Below are positions 35,245 to 44,447 of a stretch of 64,000 nt of DNA, in pieces. Below the pieces are notes generated by a model, which was given only the letters and a program-made list of their open reading frames with translations, was not told where the DNA came from and made no database searches. The stretch comes from a virus. The first letter of the stretch is position 1. The number at the start of each line of letters is the position of its first letter. The stretch is taken from positions 60,855 through 124,854 of the IMG/VR virus record IMGVR_UViG_3300019757_000164. One strand, given 5' to 3'. Both the position numbers and the translations under genes were made by a program.

Positions 35245-35708
35245 TGAAGTATATAATATTTTCTTCTTGAAGATTGTGGAGAATCCCTGACTTCTTCGGG
35301 TATACAAACGTACCTGATGCAGAAGTCCTAGAATTAATGGAGACTAACGCATTTAACTATATGATAGAATCAATTTCTATGATAGAAACTTATGCAGAAC
35401 CTGAAGTGGACTTTAACGATTACAACACAACAACAGATGAATTTAATTTTGAATTAACGAAAAAAGAAATACAGATGCTTACGAATCTTATGGTTCAACA
35501 ACATCTATATAGAGATATTATGAAGCTTAAGATATACAATTCTTACTTTACCACGCAGGAAGTTCGGATATTTTCTCCGGCAAATGATAGAAAGACATTT
35601 GTTGATATGTTTAGAGATATTGAGGATAGAAATATAAAAGAGATAAAATCATATAATTCAAGAGACAGACTGACAGGTTCACTCAAATCATATAGTGGGG
35701 TGGTATAA
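35228..35708 (+). CDS. Head-tail connector, made by apparent +1 frameshift at CCC-UGA
   Basis: ATG 35228 follows GAGGAGGG and reads MNTTFDEVYNIFFLKIVENP to CCC (35285-35287) followed by TGA. The main frame is open from there in the +1 frame (DFFGYTNVPDAEVLELMETN...), ending at 35708. The combined order of features (short N-terminal helix 'F.EVYN.FFLKI', acidic loop, then a helical bundle with LTKKEIQMLTNLMVQQHLYR) is that of Firmicute head-tail connectors. CCCUGA is the known +1 slip site of Listeria phage PSA structural genes. No ribosome binding site precedes any start in the downstream frame. The product is therefore about 159 aa. Confidence 0.7.
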
Positions 35709-37000
35709 TGGTAGATTTAACATTATATCGAAAACTGGCTGGAACTTACCAAGTAGGTAGTTCCCAAGAAAATGCAATTAATCAATTTGTATATCAATCT
35801 GATAAAATATGGGATGAAACATTGAGTACATATCATTTGTTAGCTCTATCTAAACGTGGTGATGATGTTGAGATAACAAACCGATCAAACGTATCAGTGC
35901 CTGACAGAGCAGTCTTTAATTATAATAAAGAATACAGCAGAAGTACAATGTTAGAAGGTCAAGAGAGATGTTTCTTAGAAAAAGATTCAGTTGAAGTTGG
36001 ATACTATGTAAAAAGAGTAAGAACTGATGAGACTTATCTTATAGAGACATTAACTGAGGACAAGTTTTTATTTGAAGATGCGTTTGTAAGAAAATGTAAT
36101 ACAAAATTAAATTTCATAGACAATCAAGGTTCAATAAGAACTTATCCATGTGTATATAGAATATCATCTAGAACAGAAAAAGATACGACAGAAAATAAGT
36201 ATATAGAAGTAACAACAGGTGATGCATATATAGAAGTTCAATACAATGATTTCACATCTGAGCTGACTAATCAAGATGGAACTAGATTTATATTGAGCAA
36301 GGATGAATGTTATACTTTAAAAAATGCATATAATCAGTTTGTAAACGGTTTAGTCTATATTAAACTTGAACAATCTGAGATTAACTTTGACACTGATAAG
36401 TATGTTGATTTAGGTGACGGAACTTTTGGATGGATTGCTGATTATGAAAACAGAGATGTATTTACTATTACAATTGATCAATCTGATAGTGAAATAGTTA
36501 CTGGAAACACATTACAATTAACTGCACAAGTTTTAAAGAATGACCAAGTTGTAGAAGAAGATATAACGTGGACTAGTGATAATGAAACGGTGGCTACAGT
36601 TGATTCGACTGGATTACTCACAACTATTACTGATGGTGTTGTTAATATAACAGCTTCACTTACAGACAATTCAGGTGTAAATGATAGTGTACAGATAACA
36701 GCTACAACAAGTGTGGTTGAAAATTATTCTATTCAATTTAATCCAGACACAGAAGATATTTTACTAAGTTCAATTTTAGAAGTCAATACAAAATTATTAA
36801 ATAATGGCGTTGATACAACAGATACATTTACTTATAGTATAGTTGGAGGTACTGCGCAAATTTCCGACTATGAGTTTATTGTAGTGGATGGGAATAATTT
36901 TACTTTGACAAATAATAATTTTGGTGGAACAGTGATAGTGAGATGTGTAAGTGGCGTTCATACGATTGATAAAACATATACATTAAAGTATTTTTACTAG
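35708..37000 (+). CDS. Structural protein with a BIG2 Ig-like domain
   Basis: A 430-aa protein whose ATG overlaps the previous stop. The first ~240 residues are an unrecognised, mainly beta head-tail domain (QENAINQFVYQSDKIWDETL). Residues ~245-335 are a bacterial Ig-like group 2 domain: TITIDQSDSEIVTGNTLQLT, ITWTSDNETVATVDSTGLLT. A further ~90-residue beta domain follows. BIG2 domains decorate phage heads and tails and bind surface sugars weakly. Likely a head-completion or neck protein with a surface add-on. Confidence 0.65.
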   Translation: MVDLTLYRKLAGTYQVGSSQENAINQFVYQSDKIWDETLSTYHLLALSKRGDDVEITNRSNVSVPDRAVFNYNKEYSRSTMLEGQERCFLEKDSVEVGYYVKRVRTDETYLIETLTEDKFLFEDAFVRKCNTKLNFIDNQGSIRTYPCVYRISSRTEKDTTENKYIEVTTGDAYIEVQYNDFTSELTNQDGTRFILSKDECYTLKNAYNQFVNGLVYIKLEQSEINFDTDKYVDLGDGTFGWIADYENRDVFTITIDQSDSEIVTGNTLQLTAQVLKNDQVVEEDITWTSDNETVATVDSTGLLTTITDGVVNITASLTDNSGVNDSVQITATTSVVENYSIQFNPDTEDILLSSILEVNTKLLNNGVDTTDTFTYSIVGGTAQISDYEFIVVDGNNFTLTNNNFGGTVIVRCVSGVHTIDKTYTLKYFY

Positions 37001-37012
37001 GAGGTGATTGTT

Positions 37013-37504
37013 ATTGCTAATGTATTCGAATTAATTGATAAAAATATCGATGATATCTTTAAATTTATCTTACAGAACGATGATATAAAAAGATTATTGG
37101 GAAACAATTTAAAAACAGCATTAACAGATGAAGTTCCTACTAAAGATTGGATTAATGACTATTTGTTTGATACTCCAAGAGTACCAGATACTACTAGCCA
37201 AGTCAAATCTTTCATTATGATAGAAATGGATGAAGTGGGCAAGTCTGGCGCGAACAACACATACCAGTTTGATGCGAAAATTACATTGGATGTTATATGC
37301 CATGAAGATGTTACTAGATTAACAAATGGTAGAAGAATATATAAACTACTTGGACTAATTAATGATGAAATGGCTAGAATTGATACGCCAAGCATAAAAG
37401 GCAAGTTCACTTATAACCGATGTAGAAAGATGGTATATTCAAATGAATTTCAAGGCTACAGGTTGAGTTATGTGGTAACTAATAAAGCTCAGAATTGCGG
37501 TTAA
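37013..37504 (+). CDS. Head-tail joining protein, probable AUU start
   Basis: A protein of 164 aa beginning (M)ANVFELIDKNIDDIFKFILQ. The frame opens only at 37001 (stop TAG at 36998). The AGGAGG at 36999-37004 overlaps the in-frame GTG 37004 and is only 2 nt from ATT 37007, but it is ideally spaced (8 nt) from ATT 37013, so AUU is the likely start codon. The middle is beta-rich (VKSFIMIEMDEVGKSGANNT, FDAKITLDVICHED), like tail terminator or neck proteins. Assignment by position. Confidence 0.6.
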   Translation: MANVFELIDKNIDDIFKFILQNDDIKRLLGNNLKTALTDEVPTKDWINDYLFDTPRVPDTTSQVKSFIMIEMDEVGKSGANNTYQFDAKITLDVICHEDVTRLTNGRRIYKLLGLINDEMARIDTPSIKGKFTYNRCRKMVYSNEFQGYRLSYVVTNKAQNCG

Positions 37505-37505
37505 T

Positions 37506-38249
37506 ATGGGATATGCTAAAATAGATGATGGAATGAGATTGAAAATACTAAGATCTAAACCAATATTCATAGATGAAGCAATAACATTGAAGCAGTACAC
37601 TATAAACCAAATCTTAGATGATGAGAAACTTTCTAAGTATAATTCATATGTCGCCATGATTATAAATAGCCCATATGACAACAGAGTTGCTCTCTATTCT
37701 TCAAATATGATATACAGTGACATAAGTCATTGGAATATGTTCTTGAGTTTTCTTTTTTCAGAAGAGACAAGAGAAGATATTATGAATGGAATGAGACTAC
37801 TGTTCGACATGGACTTGGAAGATATGTTGGTAAATAGAAGAGGTGACTTAATAGAATTGGTATGTCCGATAACAGGGTATGTTTTTGATGAATTTAAATT
37901 TATTAATTGTATATCAATTTATAGAGAGATACAAGGGTTACAATCTGACGAACCAAGCTTCGCAAATAAGTCTGCAATTATGTATGAACTAAAAAGAGAA
38001 GTTAGAAGACAAAAGAAAAAAAGAAACATATCAAATGTAACATTAAATAGTATGATTGAGGGTTTGGCATTTGGTAATTCAAATCTAACATTAGATGAAG
38101 TATTTGGTTTGACGATGTATCAATTAAATAGAGCGATATATCGTATAGATAAAAGTAAAAAATATTCCAGTGTGATGACAGGTATATACACTGGAAATGT
38201 AAAAGCTGACGATGTTAACTTTTCAAAAGTTAGTTGGTTTAGCAAATAG
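37506..38249 (+). CDS. Hypothetical structural-region protein
   Basis: A 247-aa protein starting 1 nt after the previous stop with no ribosome binding site, so translation is coupled. Mostly helical, with MIINSPYDNRVALYSSNMIY and a basic stretch (YELKREVRRQKKKRNISNVT). It lies just before the tail-tube gene. No family recognised; a tail-assembly or neck role is possible. Confidence 0.55.
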   Translation: MGYAKIDDGMRLKILRSKPIFIDEAITLKQYTINQILDDEKLSKYNSYVAMIINSPYDNRVALYSSNMIYSDISHWNMFLSFLFSEETREDIMNGMRLLFDMDLEDMLVNRRGDLIELVCPITGYVFDEFKFINCISIYREIQGLQSDEPSFANKSAIMYELKREVRRQKKKRNISNVTLNSMIEGLAFGNSNLTLDEVFGLTMYQLNRAIYRIDKSKKYSSVMTGIYTGNVKADDVNFSKVSWFSK

Positions 38250-38267
38250 AATAAGGAGGAATATATT

Positions 38268-39071
38268 ATGGCAAGTCCTAAAAGTTTTTCTATGCAAGGC
38301 GCATTAGATGTGGATATTTTTAATCTAGAAACAGATTTAATTGAAGCGTCATTGGAGGATTGCTTGACTACAACTATTAATGTAGAAGCAACAAAAGTAT
38401 ATACACTTGGCAAGGGTGGAGCATATTTGGCGGGTTTTAGCCACTCACGTAGAATTCCAGTAACACTACAACATGGTTATCCAACATCTGAAATTCTTTC
38501 AATTCAGTCTGGGCAAGACATTGCGATCGGTGTCAATAACGAAGTTGTAAAGAAAGATATTGTAGTTGTAAATTCAGACGCAAGCGAAACGACATTCACA
38601 GCACTTGGAACAGCAGGAGAAGAAATTGGAGTTATTTATACTCTTAATTCTGACGGTTCTTTTGGGGAGAAATTTACACAGGCTGGCACTGCTGGTGCAG
38701 GAACTTTTTCTTATACAGTGGGAACGAAAGCACTGGCTTTTGAGGCATCTGCAATATCCGACGGTACTCAAATTGTTATGTTCTACAAATACACTACTGA
38801 TGCAACAGCACAAACAATTAAGTTTGATTCAGATATTTTTGCCGGTGATAAGAAGGTTGTAATGACCGGATTAGCAGTAGATAACTGTTCTGGAAAGCAA
38901 TACAAAGCTCAATTAATATTCAGAAAAATGTCCATTATGGATGGTTTTACTTATACGCTGGAAGAAACTGGAGATCCAGTAGTACAGGACATGAATATGG
39001 AGGCTCTTGCTCCATGTGGCACTAATACCATGATGGAATGGGTAATCTTTGATGAAGATTTAGCTACATAA
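38268..39071 (+). CDS. Major tail (tube) protein
   Basis: A 267-aa beta-rich protein with AAGGAGG before ATG 38268. Typical tail-tube traits: MASPKSFSMQGALDVDIFNL at the start, long strand-and-loop stretches (KVYTLGKGGAYLAGFSHSRR, VVVNSDASETTFTALGTAGE), and Ala/Gly/Thr-rich composition. A part at about residues 95-185 looks like an inserted Ig-like loop domain. Forms the stacked rings of the tail. Confidence 0.7.
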   Translation: MASPKSFSMQGALDVDIFNLETDLIEASLEDCLTTTINVEATKVYTLGKGGAYLAGFSHSRRIPVTLQHGYPTSEILSIQSGQDIAIGVNNEVVKKDIVVVNSDASETTFTALGTAGEEIGVIYTLNSDGSFGEKFTQAGTAGAGTFSYTVGTKALAFEASAISDGTQIVMFYKYTTDATAQTIKFDSDIFAGDKKVVMTGLAVDNCSGKQYKAQLIFRKMSIMDGFTYTLEETGDPVVQDMNMEALAPCGTNTMMEWVIFDEDLAT

Positions 39072-39084
39072 GTAGGTGGTTTAT

Positions 39085-39297
39085 ATGAAAGTTAAATACA
39101 GAGGCTCTTTAAGCACAGGTGAAGTAGTTGATATTATCAAATTTGACGGATTAATTGCCAAGTGTACAGATGCAATTGACAGACATATCGATGATTTTAA
39201 TACCATCTTTTACTCAGGACAACAGTTCAAGAAAGACATTTTAAAAGCCGAAGTTGAAGCTGTAGAGAAGAAGTCATCGGTTAAAAAAACAAAATGA
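39085..39297 (+). CDS. Small protein downstream of the tail tube gene
   Basis: A 70-aa protein (MKVKYRGSLSTGEVVDIIKF...). ATG 39085 is 6 nt from TAGGTGG; an upstream in-frame GTG overlaps that site. Its place after the tail-tube gene would fit a tail-assembly protein, but it is too short to recognise. Confidence 0.55.
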   Translation: MKVKYRGSLSTGEVVDIIKFDGLIAKCTDAIDRHIDDFNTIFYSGQQFKKDILKAEVEAVEKKSSVKKTK

Positions 39298-39317
39298 TGT
39301 TGATTGCAAAAATGTAG

Positions 39318-39346
39318 TTGACATTTTATTGATAGCATGATAAACT
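39318..39346 (+). promoter_or_regulatory. Sigma-A promoter in front of the HNH gene
   Basis: TTGACA (39318-39323), 17-nt spacer, TAAACT (39341-39346), immediately upstream of the three-way-junction leader. It makes the HNH gene a self-contained unit inside the late operon. Confidence 0.75.
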
Positions 39347-39352
39347 AAATAT

Positions 39353-39422
39353 AAAGACTATTGAGGAGTCATGACCTCTGAAGTGCATAGTGGATAACCT
39401 TTTATATTCACTATGTGTCTTT
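39353..39422 (+). ncRNA. Three-way-junction leader RNA of the HNH gene
   Basis: AAAGAC (39353-39358) pairs with GTCTTT (39417-39422). Inside, GAGG (39363-39366) pairs with CCTC (39375-39378) and CATAGTG (39386-39392) with CACTATG (39409-39415). It begins about 7 nt downstream of the -10 box, so it would be the very 5' end of the transcript, and it ends 26 nt before the HNH ATG. Confidence 0.55.
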
Positions 39423-39448
39423 AATATATTTAAAAAGGAGGATATTAG

Positions 39449-40654
39449 ATGCTAATTTCAAAAACAATGAATGTGGTAATAAGCAATAGAACGATGAGTT
39501 ATTTTGATAATTTAGGGTATGAAATTCCTAAAAAAATAGGGGCACGAGGATATCCTGTATTTGTAAAAGGATCAGAAATTGAAATAGATATTAAACACGC
39601 TCTAGAAAATTCAAAAGAGCTAGTTAAAGTGCAGTGTGATTATTGTGGAAAAATTAAAGATGAAAAATATTGCAATTATGCAAACAGTGTAAAAACACTG
39701 AACAAGTATGCGTGTTCTGATTGTAAAGGATTAAAAATCAAAGAATTAAATAAAAAAACAGTATCTGAGTACATTGGGTATTTCAAAAATGAAGGATATT
39801 CATGTATAAGCAATGAGCAAGATATAGTTGATAGAAAGAAGTATAAGTTTAAATTATCATGCTCCAACAATCATATATGGGAAGTAACTTACGATTCTTT
39901 TCGAGGATGCAAGAATGGATGTCCAGAATGTGCTGGAATAATTAAAAAATGGACTTATAAAATGGCGTGTGATTATTTGATTAATAAAGGGTCAAAGATG
40001 ATTAGTGGCGAAAAAGAATTCACAGATGCTAAAAATTCAGTGATAAAATATAGATGTTCCTGTGGTAATATAGACGAGAAAAGGTTCTCTGCATTTTATG
40101 AAACACCTTCGTGTAGTAGTTGTCAAAAAAGAAATAAATATAGTCAAAAAGAGGTTGACGAATTATTTAGGTCTATGAATTGGCAATTACTTTCAATATA
40201 TAAAAATAACAACACGCCTATGGACTATATATGTGAAAGAGGTCACAAACAAAATATAACATTATCAAATCTATTAAAGGGAGTAAGGTGTAGAAAGTGC
40301 TATAATGAAGATAATTCCGGAGAGAATCACCATAATTGGAACCACAACAAGAAGAAAGAAGACAGACTTGATGATAGGAAATATCACGAATATAATGTGT
40401 GGAGAAAAGAAGTGTTTGAAAGAGACAATTATGAGTGTCAAATTTGTGGTGATAAAAAAGGTGGAAATTTAAATGCTCATCATAAAGATGGATACAATTG
40501 GTGCAAAGAAAGAAGGACTGATGTATCAAACGCAGTAACAATGTGTAATATATGCCATACTGAATTCCATTCCAAGTATGGCTACGGAGATAACACCGAA
40601 CAACAACTTATAGAATGGATACAACTCAGACAACTTAACGTGCAAAATACGTAA
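39449..40654 (+). CDS. HNH homing endonuclease with zinc knuckles
   Basis: A 401-aa protein. The N-terminal module MLISKTMNVVISNRTMSYFD / NLGYEIPKKIG matches the start of the HNH gene at 24347. It is followed by a string of treble-clef-type zinc units (CDYCGKI, CSDCKG, CPECAG, CSCGN, CSSCQK, CERGH...CRKC). NUMOD-like GENHHNWNH precedes the nuclease: CQICGDKKGGNLNAHHKDG, then NAVTMCNICHTEFH. Own promoter and leader RNA; a hairpin with T-run follows. It sits between tail genes. Confidence 0.85.
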   Translation: MLISKTMNVVISNRTMSYFDNLGYEIPKKIGARGYPVFVKGSEIEIDIKHALENSKELVKVQCDYCGKIKDEKYCNYANSVKTLNKYACSDCKGLKIKELNKKTVSEYIGYFKNEGYSCISNEQDIVDRKKYKFKLSCSNNHIWEVTYDSFRGCKNGCPECAGIIKKWTYKMACDYLINKGSKMISGEKEFTDAKNSVIKYRCSCGNIDEKRFSAFYETPSCSSCQKRNKYSQKEVDELFRSMNWQLLSIYKNNNTPMDYICERGHKQNITLSNLLKGVRCRKCYNEDNSGENHHNWNHNKKKEDRLDDRKYHEYNVWRKEVFERDNYECQICGDKKGGNLNAHHKDGYNWCKERRTDVSNAVTMCNICHTEFHSKYGYGDNTEQQLIEWIQLRQLNVQNT

Positions 40655-40683
40655 TTGTATGTTAAACAAAACTAAACAATATG

Positions 40684-40748
40684 GAGGATTGATACAGAAG
40701 AGATAGTAATAATAACACTATTGCAATTTGTGTTAGTCCTCTTTTTTT
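40684..40748 (+). terminator. Long hairpin terminator after the HNH gene
   Basis: GAGGA (40684-40688) pairs with TCCTC (40737-40741), followed by eight T. Inside, ATAGT/ACTAT and AACAC/GTGTT are alternative hairpins. It ends the HNH cassette. Confidence 0.7.
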
Positions 40749-40812
40749 TACATAATAAATCTATTATTGTGTATAAATAAGACGATCAATTAATAGAAGG
40801 GACGTGGATTAA

Positions 40813-41145
40813 ATGGCTACATCAAGAGCACCGAGTAATATTTCGTTTACAACAACAAGTACGGATTATGATTTATTACAAGACACAGAGGTAAAAGATG
40901 TATTTAAAGCATTATATAATTGGGATGAAGACAGATATCAACTTGAAGTATCAAAAGGATTCGAGAGTATGAAGTTCGACATTTTCGTGAGTGGAACAGA
41001 AGTCAAAATAAATGACGCTACACGATATGAATCGTTGATTGGAGACACGGTATATACTACTGAAGACTTCAATAGGACTAAATACAAGAGTATTAAAATT
41101 AAGGATACTGGAATATCAGGAATCTTTAGTTTTAATAGATTGTAG
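40813..41145 (+). CDS. Hypothetical tail-region protein
   Basis: A 110-aa beta-rich protein (MATSRAPSNISFTTTSTDYD...), with AGAAGGG upstream. It starts the group of three fibre-like genes; possibly a small adaptor. No family recognised. Confidence 0.6.
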   Translation: MATSRAPSNISFTTTSTDYDLLQDTEVKDVFKALYNWDEDRYQLEVSKGFESMKFDIFVSGTEVKINDATRYESLIGDTVYTTEDFNRTKYKSIKIKDTGISGIFSFNRL

Positions 41146-41153
41146 GTGCTATT

Positions 41154-42059
41154 ATGGCAGGAGTAGGAATAGGAACTGTAATAGCATTGATAAACAATAC
41201 GACAATAGACACAGACCAGCTAAACACAAAGAATTCTCCAATTGCAGGATATTTTTTGTCAAACGATGGAACTGAATTAGAGTGGTCTCCAATAACAGGA
41301 GGATTAAATTATAAAGGTAATTGGGATTCACTAACAAATTCACCTACAATAGCCTCTGGAGTTGGCATATCTGGTGACTTTTATAAAGTATCTGTTCCTT
41401 CAAGCGGAGTAACAGTGATTGATGGCGAAAGTGTTTGGGAGATAGACGACCAAGTGCTGTTTAATGGCACAGTGTGGCAAAGAATACCAGCAACAAGTAT
41501 AGACAATACTCCAATTGAATTAACTGGGAGTCAAACGCTTACTCAGCTTGACACCGTTTACCTAATAAATGCAACAGTAGCTGATGCTGTAATAACTATA
41601 CCAGATGCAGTCTTGCAAAACGGCGGGAAAGAGATTCAAATAATAAAAAATTCTGGAGATTTTAATGTCTTAATATCTACAACAACCCCTCAGTTTATTG
41701 GAAATTTAACAGCCCAGACTATATCTCAGAACGGAAAGGGTTTTACAGCAATATCTAGGGGGAGTGATAATTCCTGGACAATTAATCAAGATAGCAGAAC
41801 ATCTAACTCTGTCAAGAATATAACCACAAACTACACTGTAACCTCAAATGATTCGATATTACTAGTAAATGGAGCAGTAGAAATAACTTTACCATCTACA
41901 ATTTACAGTGGTTTCAAATTAATTGTAAAAAATACTGCAAATAATACGATAACTATGTCTTCATCTGTTCTGATTGATGACGAGTTAAGTAAAACAATAT
42001 CCAATTTATATGATTCATATGAATTTTTATTTGATGGGAATCAGTGGTGGATAATATAG
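41154..42059 (+). CDS. Fibre-like structural protein
   Basis: A 301-aa protein, rich in Thr, Asn, Ile and Gly, with repeated strand-turn units. Two stretches are similar in layout: TLTQLDTVYLINATVADAVI and NYTVTSNDSILLVNGAVEIT, each followed by a 'I.NSGD/NTANN..I' turn. This pattern is that of beta-helical fibre or host-recognition domains in phage appendages. Position in the tail module supports it; exact role unknown. Confidence 0.6.
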   Translation: MAGVGIGTVIALINNTTIDTDQLNTKNSPIAGYFLSNDGTELEWSPITGGLNYKGNWDSLTNSPTIASGVGISGDFYKVSVPSSGVTVIDGESVWEIDDQVLFNGTVWQRIPATSIDNTPIELTGSQTLTQLDTVYLINATVADAVITIPDAVLQNGGKEIQIIKNSGDFNVLISTTTPQFIGNLTAQTISQNGKGFTAISRGSDNSWTINQDSRTSNSVKNITTNYTVTSNDSILLVNGAVEITLPSTIYSGFKLIVKNTANNTITMSSSVLIDDELSKTISNLYDSYEFLFDGNQWWII

Positions 42060-42070
42060 GAGGTGATTAA

Positions 42071-43333
42071 ATGAGTTACAAAGGAAAGACCATAGACGGA
42101 ATAATTAATATAGAATCAATAAGAAGCAACAATGAAAATGTAAAAATAGATATAACAGACCTTGGTGATGATAAAGGAATCTCTGTTACTGGAGGTCAAT
42201 TTGGCGTTGGTAGCCCACAAGAAGGACAAGAAAGCGTCTTTGGTGGAGGAGATAGTTATCCTGTCCCTATAGCATTTCACTACAACATCGTTAATGAAGT
42301 CGGTTCTGTGATAACTGGAGCGAATGATATAACGAGTATTCTTAAATCAGATACAGGTTCAAGCGTTGGGTTATTTGAAACTAATCTACAAGGAGAGGTA
42401 CTTTTAATTGGTTCTGACCAACCATCGTTGGGTGCAAAGATTAAATACTCTTCTCTCGGAATTCTTGAACCTAATAACGTGATTGGGCAGTACTTAAATA
42501 CTTCTGGAGTGTGGGAAGAGCTAAGTTATATGATAACAGAATCTACCTACCCTTACACTAGAAGCACTTGGGAGTTAGCGTCATATATATCTGAACAAAT
42601 TAGATTTGGAATTGGTATATTAAACCCAACATTGAATACTTCTAAAAGAATTTTGAATATAAATGGAGTAAATATAGATAAATATTGGACTAGATTAATA
42701 CTTCTTACCCCAATAACGCAAACACCAATAGTTGAACAGATAAAAATTCACCCAAGTAGGTCTGAGGCAAATTCGGATGGTACGTTTGAGTTATTCGGAC
42801 TCTCTAGGGGCATCAAAGATATTATAACTGAGGGCTTTGCAAACAACCTATCCGACCCTTCTAATGAAAACGTAATATATTTCACTGGAGGAATAAACGG
42901 AGGAGGTTCAAAGCTTATAGATAATGAGTTCTCTAATAATACCAGAGATAGTAGAATAATAATAATTAAAATAGATGGAGACATAGACACATCATGCCCA
43001 ATAGCTGTATCTATACCTTGGTATGTAAAAGGAATTCAGACTGGAGATGTTAGATGGGATGTCGAATACACTCAAATAACAAAAAATTTTGTTTATGGTA
43101 CATTATCTGAACCAGATGGAACTCAAACAATTATAACGAACATAATAACACCTAGCAATGGAGAGAGACAAGTATTGCAATTCGAAGTCCCAATAAATAA
43201 AATAGACCCAGAGATAGGTGGGGTTGCGGTTGTGATAACAAGGGATGCAACCTTGCCAGAGGATACAGTTAATGCTAGTTGCGTATGGACTAGCAACAAC
43301 GCAAATGTTAGAGGTAGACGCTGGAAGATATAA
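42071..43333 (+). CDS. Tail fibre-like protein
   Basis: A 420-aa beta-rich protein (MSYKGKTIDGIINIESIRSN...), Gly/Asn/Ser-rich, with AGGAGGTG. The central part (LNTSKRILNINGVNIDKYWT) and the C-terminus (ITRDATLPEDTVNASCVWTS) look like beta-sandwich decoration or fibre domains. No catalytic motif is visible. It ends the first tail block, before the cargo region. Confidence 0.6.
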   Translation: MSYKGKTIDGIINIESIRSNNENVKIDITDLGDDKGISVTGGQFGVGSPQEGQESVFGGGDSYPVPIAFHYNIVNEVGSVITGANDITSILKSDTGSSVGLFETNLQGEVLLIGSDQPSLGAKIKYSSLGILEPNNVIGQYLNTSGVWEELSYMITESTYPYTRSTWELASYISEQIRFGIGILNPTLNTSKRILNINGVNIDKYWTRLILLTPITQTPIVEQIKIHPSRSEANSDGTFELFGLSRGIKDIITEGFANNLSDPSNENVIYFTGGINGGGSKLIDNEFSNNTRDSRIIIIKIDGDIDTSCPIAVSIPWYVKGIQTGDVRWDVEYTQITKNFVYGTLSEPDGTQTIITNIITPSNGERQVLQFEVPINKIDPEIGGVAVVITRDATLPEDTVNASCVWTSNNANVRGRRWKI

Positions 43334-43449
43334 ATTTAAAAGGAAGTGAAATAAATAGGTAGGGTTTGGTTTGAATATTCGGGTCAGACTTTACCATCAA
43401 CGATGTAATTAACTCTATGAGTTATTTATATATATACAACTAAATAATA

Positions 43450-43496
43450 TGCGTCAGAAAAGACGTTAAAATCATTGTTCTTTGAAAACTGAATAA
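43450..43496 (+). promoter_or_regulatory. rrn-like boxB-boxA antitermination element
   Basis: A small hairpin GCGTC-AGAAAA-GACGT (about 43450-43465) is followed 10 nt later by TGTTCTTTGAAAACTGAATA (43476-43495). The latter matches the boxA of Bacillota ribosomal RNA operons (bound by NusB-S10), and the hairpin-boxA order is that of rrn antiterminators. The rest of the 43334-43615 gap holds the promoter below. Confidence 0.5.
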
Positions 43497-43522
43497 TAAA
43501 TAAATTATTTTCTGATTTTCTA

Positions 43523-43551
43523 TTGACAATTTTCTTCTATTAATGTACTAT
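43523..43551 (+). promoter_or_regulatory. Sigma-A promoter of the membrane-protein cluster
   Basis: TTGACA (43523-43528), 17-nt spacer, TACTAT (43546-43551). The transcript would begin with the perfect hairpin AAGATGTA (43559-43566) / TACATCTT (43571-43578), then the AAGGAGGAG of the gene at 43616. Confidence 0.8.
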
Positions 43552-43615
43552 AAAGACAAAGATGTAATAATACATCTTACATAAAAGTATATTTAATAAA
43601 GGAGGAGATTAAAAA

Positions 43616-43984
43616 ATGAGAGATGAAAGAAAAGAAGAGATTAAGAGAAGGGTGAATGGTCGTGCAACTAAGTCTGTGGTAATTTTATTGAGTTTAACTA
43701 TTGTATCTGTTTTATGTATGGTATTTTTAATTTATAAATTCATAGTAATGGATGTAATAGTTCCTGATATAACAATAAATACGACATTGATAGGAGTTAC
43801 ATTTATATTACTAATTATATCTTCTATAGCTATTTCGAACGCCAGAGATTTGGGAATCATAAAAGAAATTGTTATGGACAATAAAATCACTTTAGAAGAC
43901 ACTGTTTCTATGGAATCTATTGCAATGGATGAGATTATACAACTCAAAAATTTAGCAAGAGATATTAGAAATATGGTAGAATAG
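43616..43984 (+). CDS. Two-span membrane protein
   Basis: A 122-aa protein. A basic N-terminus (RDERKEEIKRRVNGRATK) precedes two membrane segments (about 22-45 and 55-78, VVILLSLTIVSVLCMVFLIY and LIGVTFILLIISSIAI), then an acidic cytoplasmic helix. Size and topology fit either a holin or an accessory subunit of the Agr-like cluster that follows. First gene after the promoter at 43523. Confidence 0.65.
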   Translation: MRDERKEEIKRRVNGRATKSVVILLSLTIVSVLCMVFLIYKFIVMDVIVPDITINTTLIGVTFILLIISSIAISNARDLGIIKEIVMDNKITLEDTVSMESIAMDEIIQLKNLARDIRNMVE

Positions 43985-43994
43985 GTGGTGGAGT

Positions 43995-44447
43995 ATGAAT
44001 GAACTTTTGGTATTGAGATCCATCTTTAGCATCATTGAGATAATGTTATATACAATAGCAACTATTTTAATTTCTGGAGCTAGTAAAGATGATGTAATAA
44101 AAACTATATTCTTATCTATAATTATGGCTGTTGCGTTATCAACATTGGTTCCATTTATGGGAATAGTCGGATATGCACCGGCAATGGTCATCATGATGAG
44201 ATCGTATACGTTAATAAATATAAAGATAATAATCAAAAGTACAATATTTACCACTTCTATTATGTTGATATGCAATGTACTAGCTATATTATTTGCAAGT
44301 ATCATTAATCTGGATTTAAGAGTATTTAATCCATGTATAGCAACCCTTACTCTAGTATTATCTACAACCGGTTATTGCGCTTTAATAAAGGAGAAAACAA
44401 ATGCTTTTAGCTTGGGTTATTGGTCAAAAAGAAAAAAAAGAAACTAG
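43995..44447 (+). CDS. Polytopic membrane protein (AgrC sensor-like, no kinase)
   Basis: A 150-aa protein with about five membrane segments and a basic tail (YWSKRKKRN). The layout, with hydrophobic pairs separated by short loops (DVIKTIFLSIIMAVALSTLV, KSTIFTTSIMLICNVLAILF), recalls the N-terminal sensor part of AgrC/GHKL kinases but stops before any kinase domain. The link to Agr rests mainly on the AgrB-like gene two positions on. GGTGG ribosome binding site; overlaps the next small gene by 47 nt. Confidence 0.45.
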   Translation: MNELLVLRSIFSIIEIMLYTIATILISGASKDDVIKTIFLSIIMAVALSTLVPFMGIVGYAPAMVIMMRSYTLINIKIIIKSTIFTTSIMLICNVLAILFASIINLDLRVFNPCIATLTLVLSTTGYCALIKEKTNAFSLGYWSKRKKRN

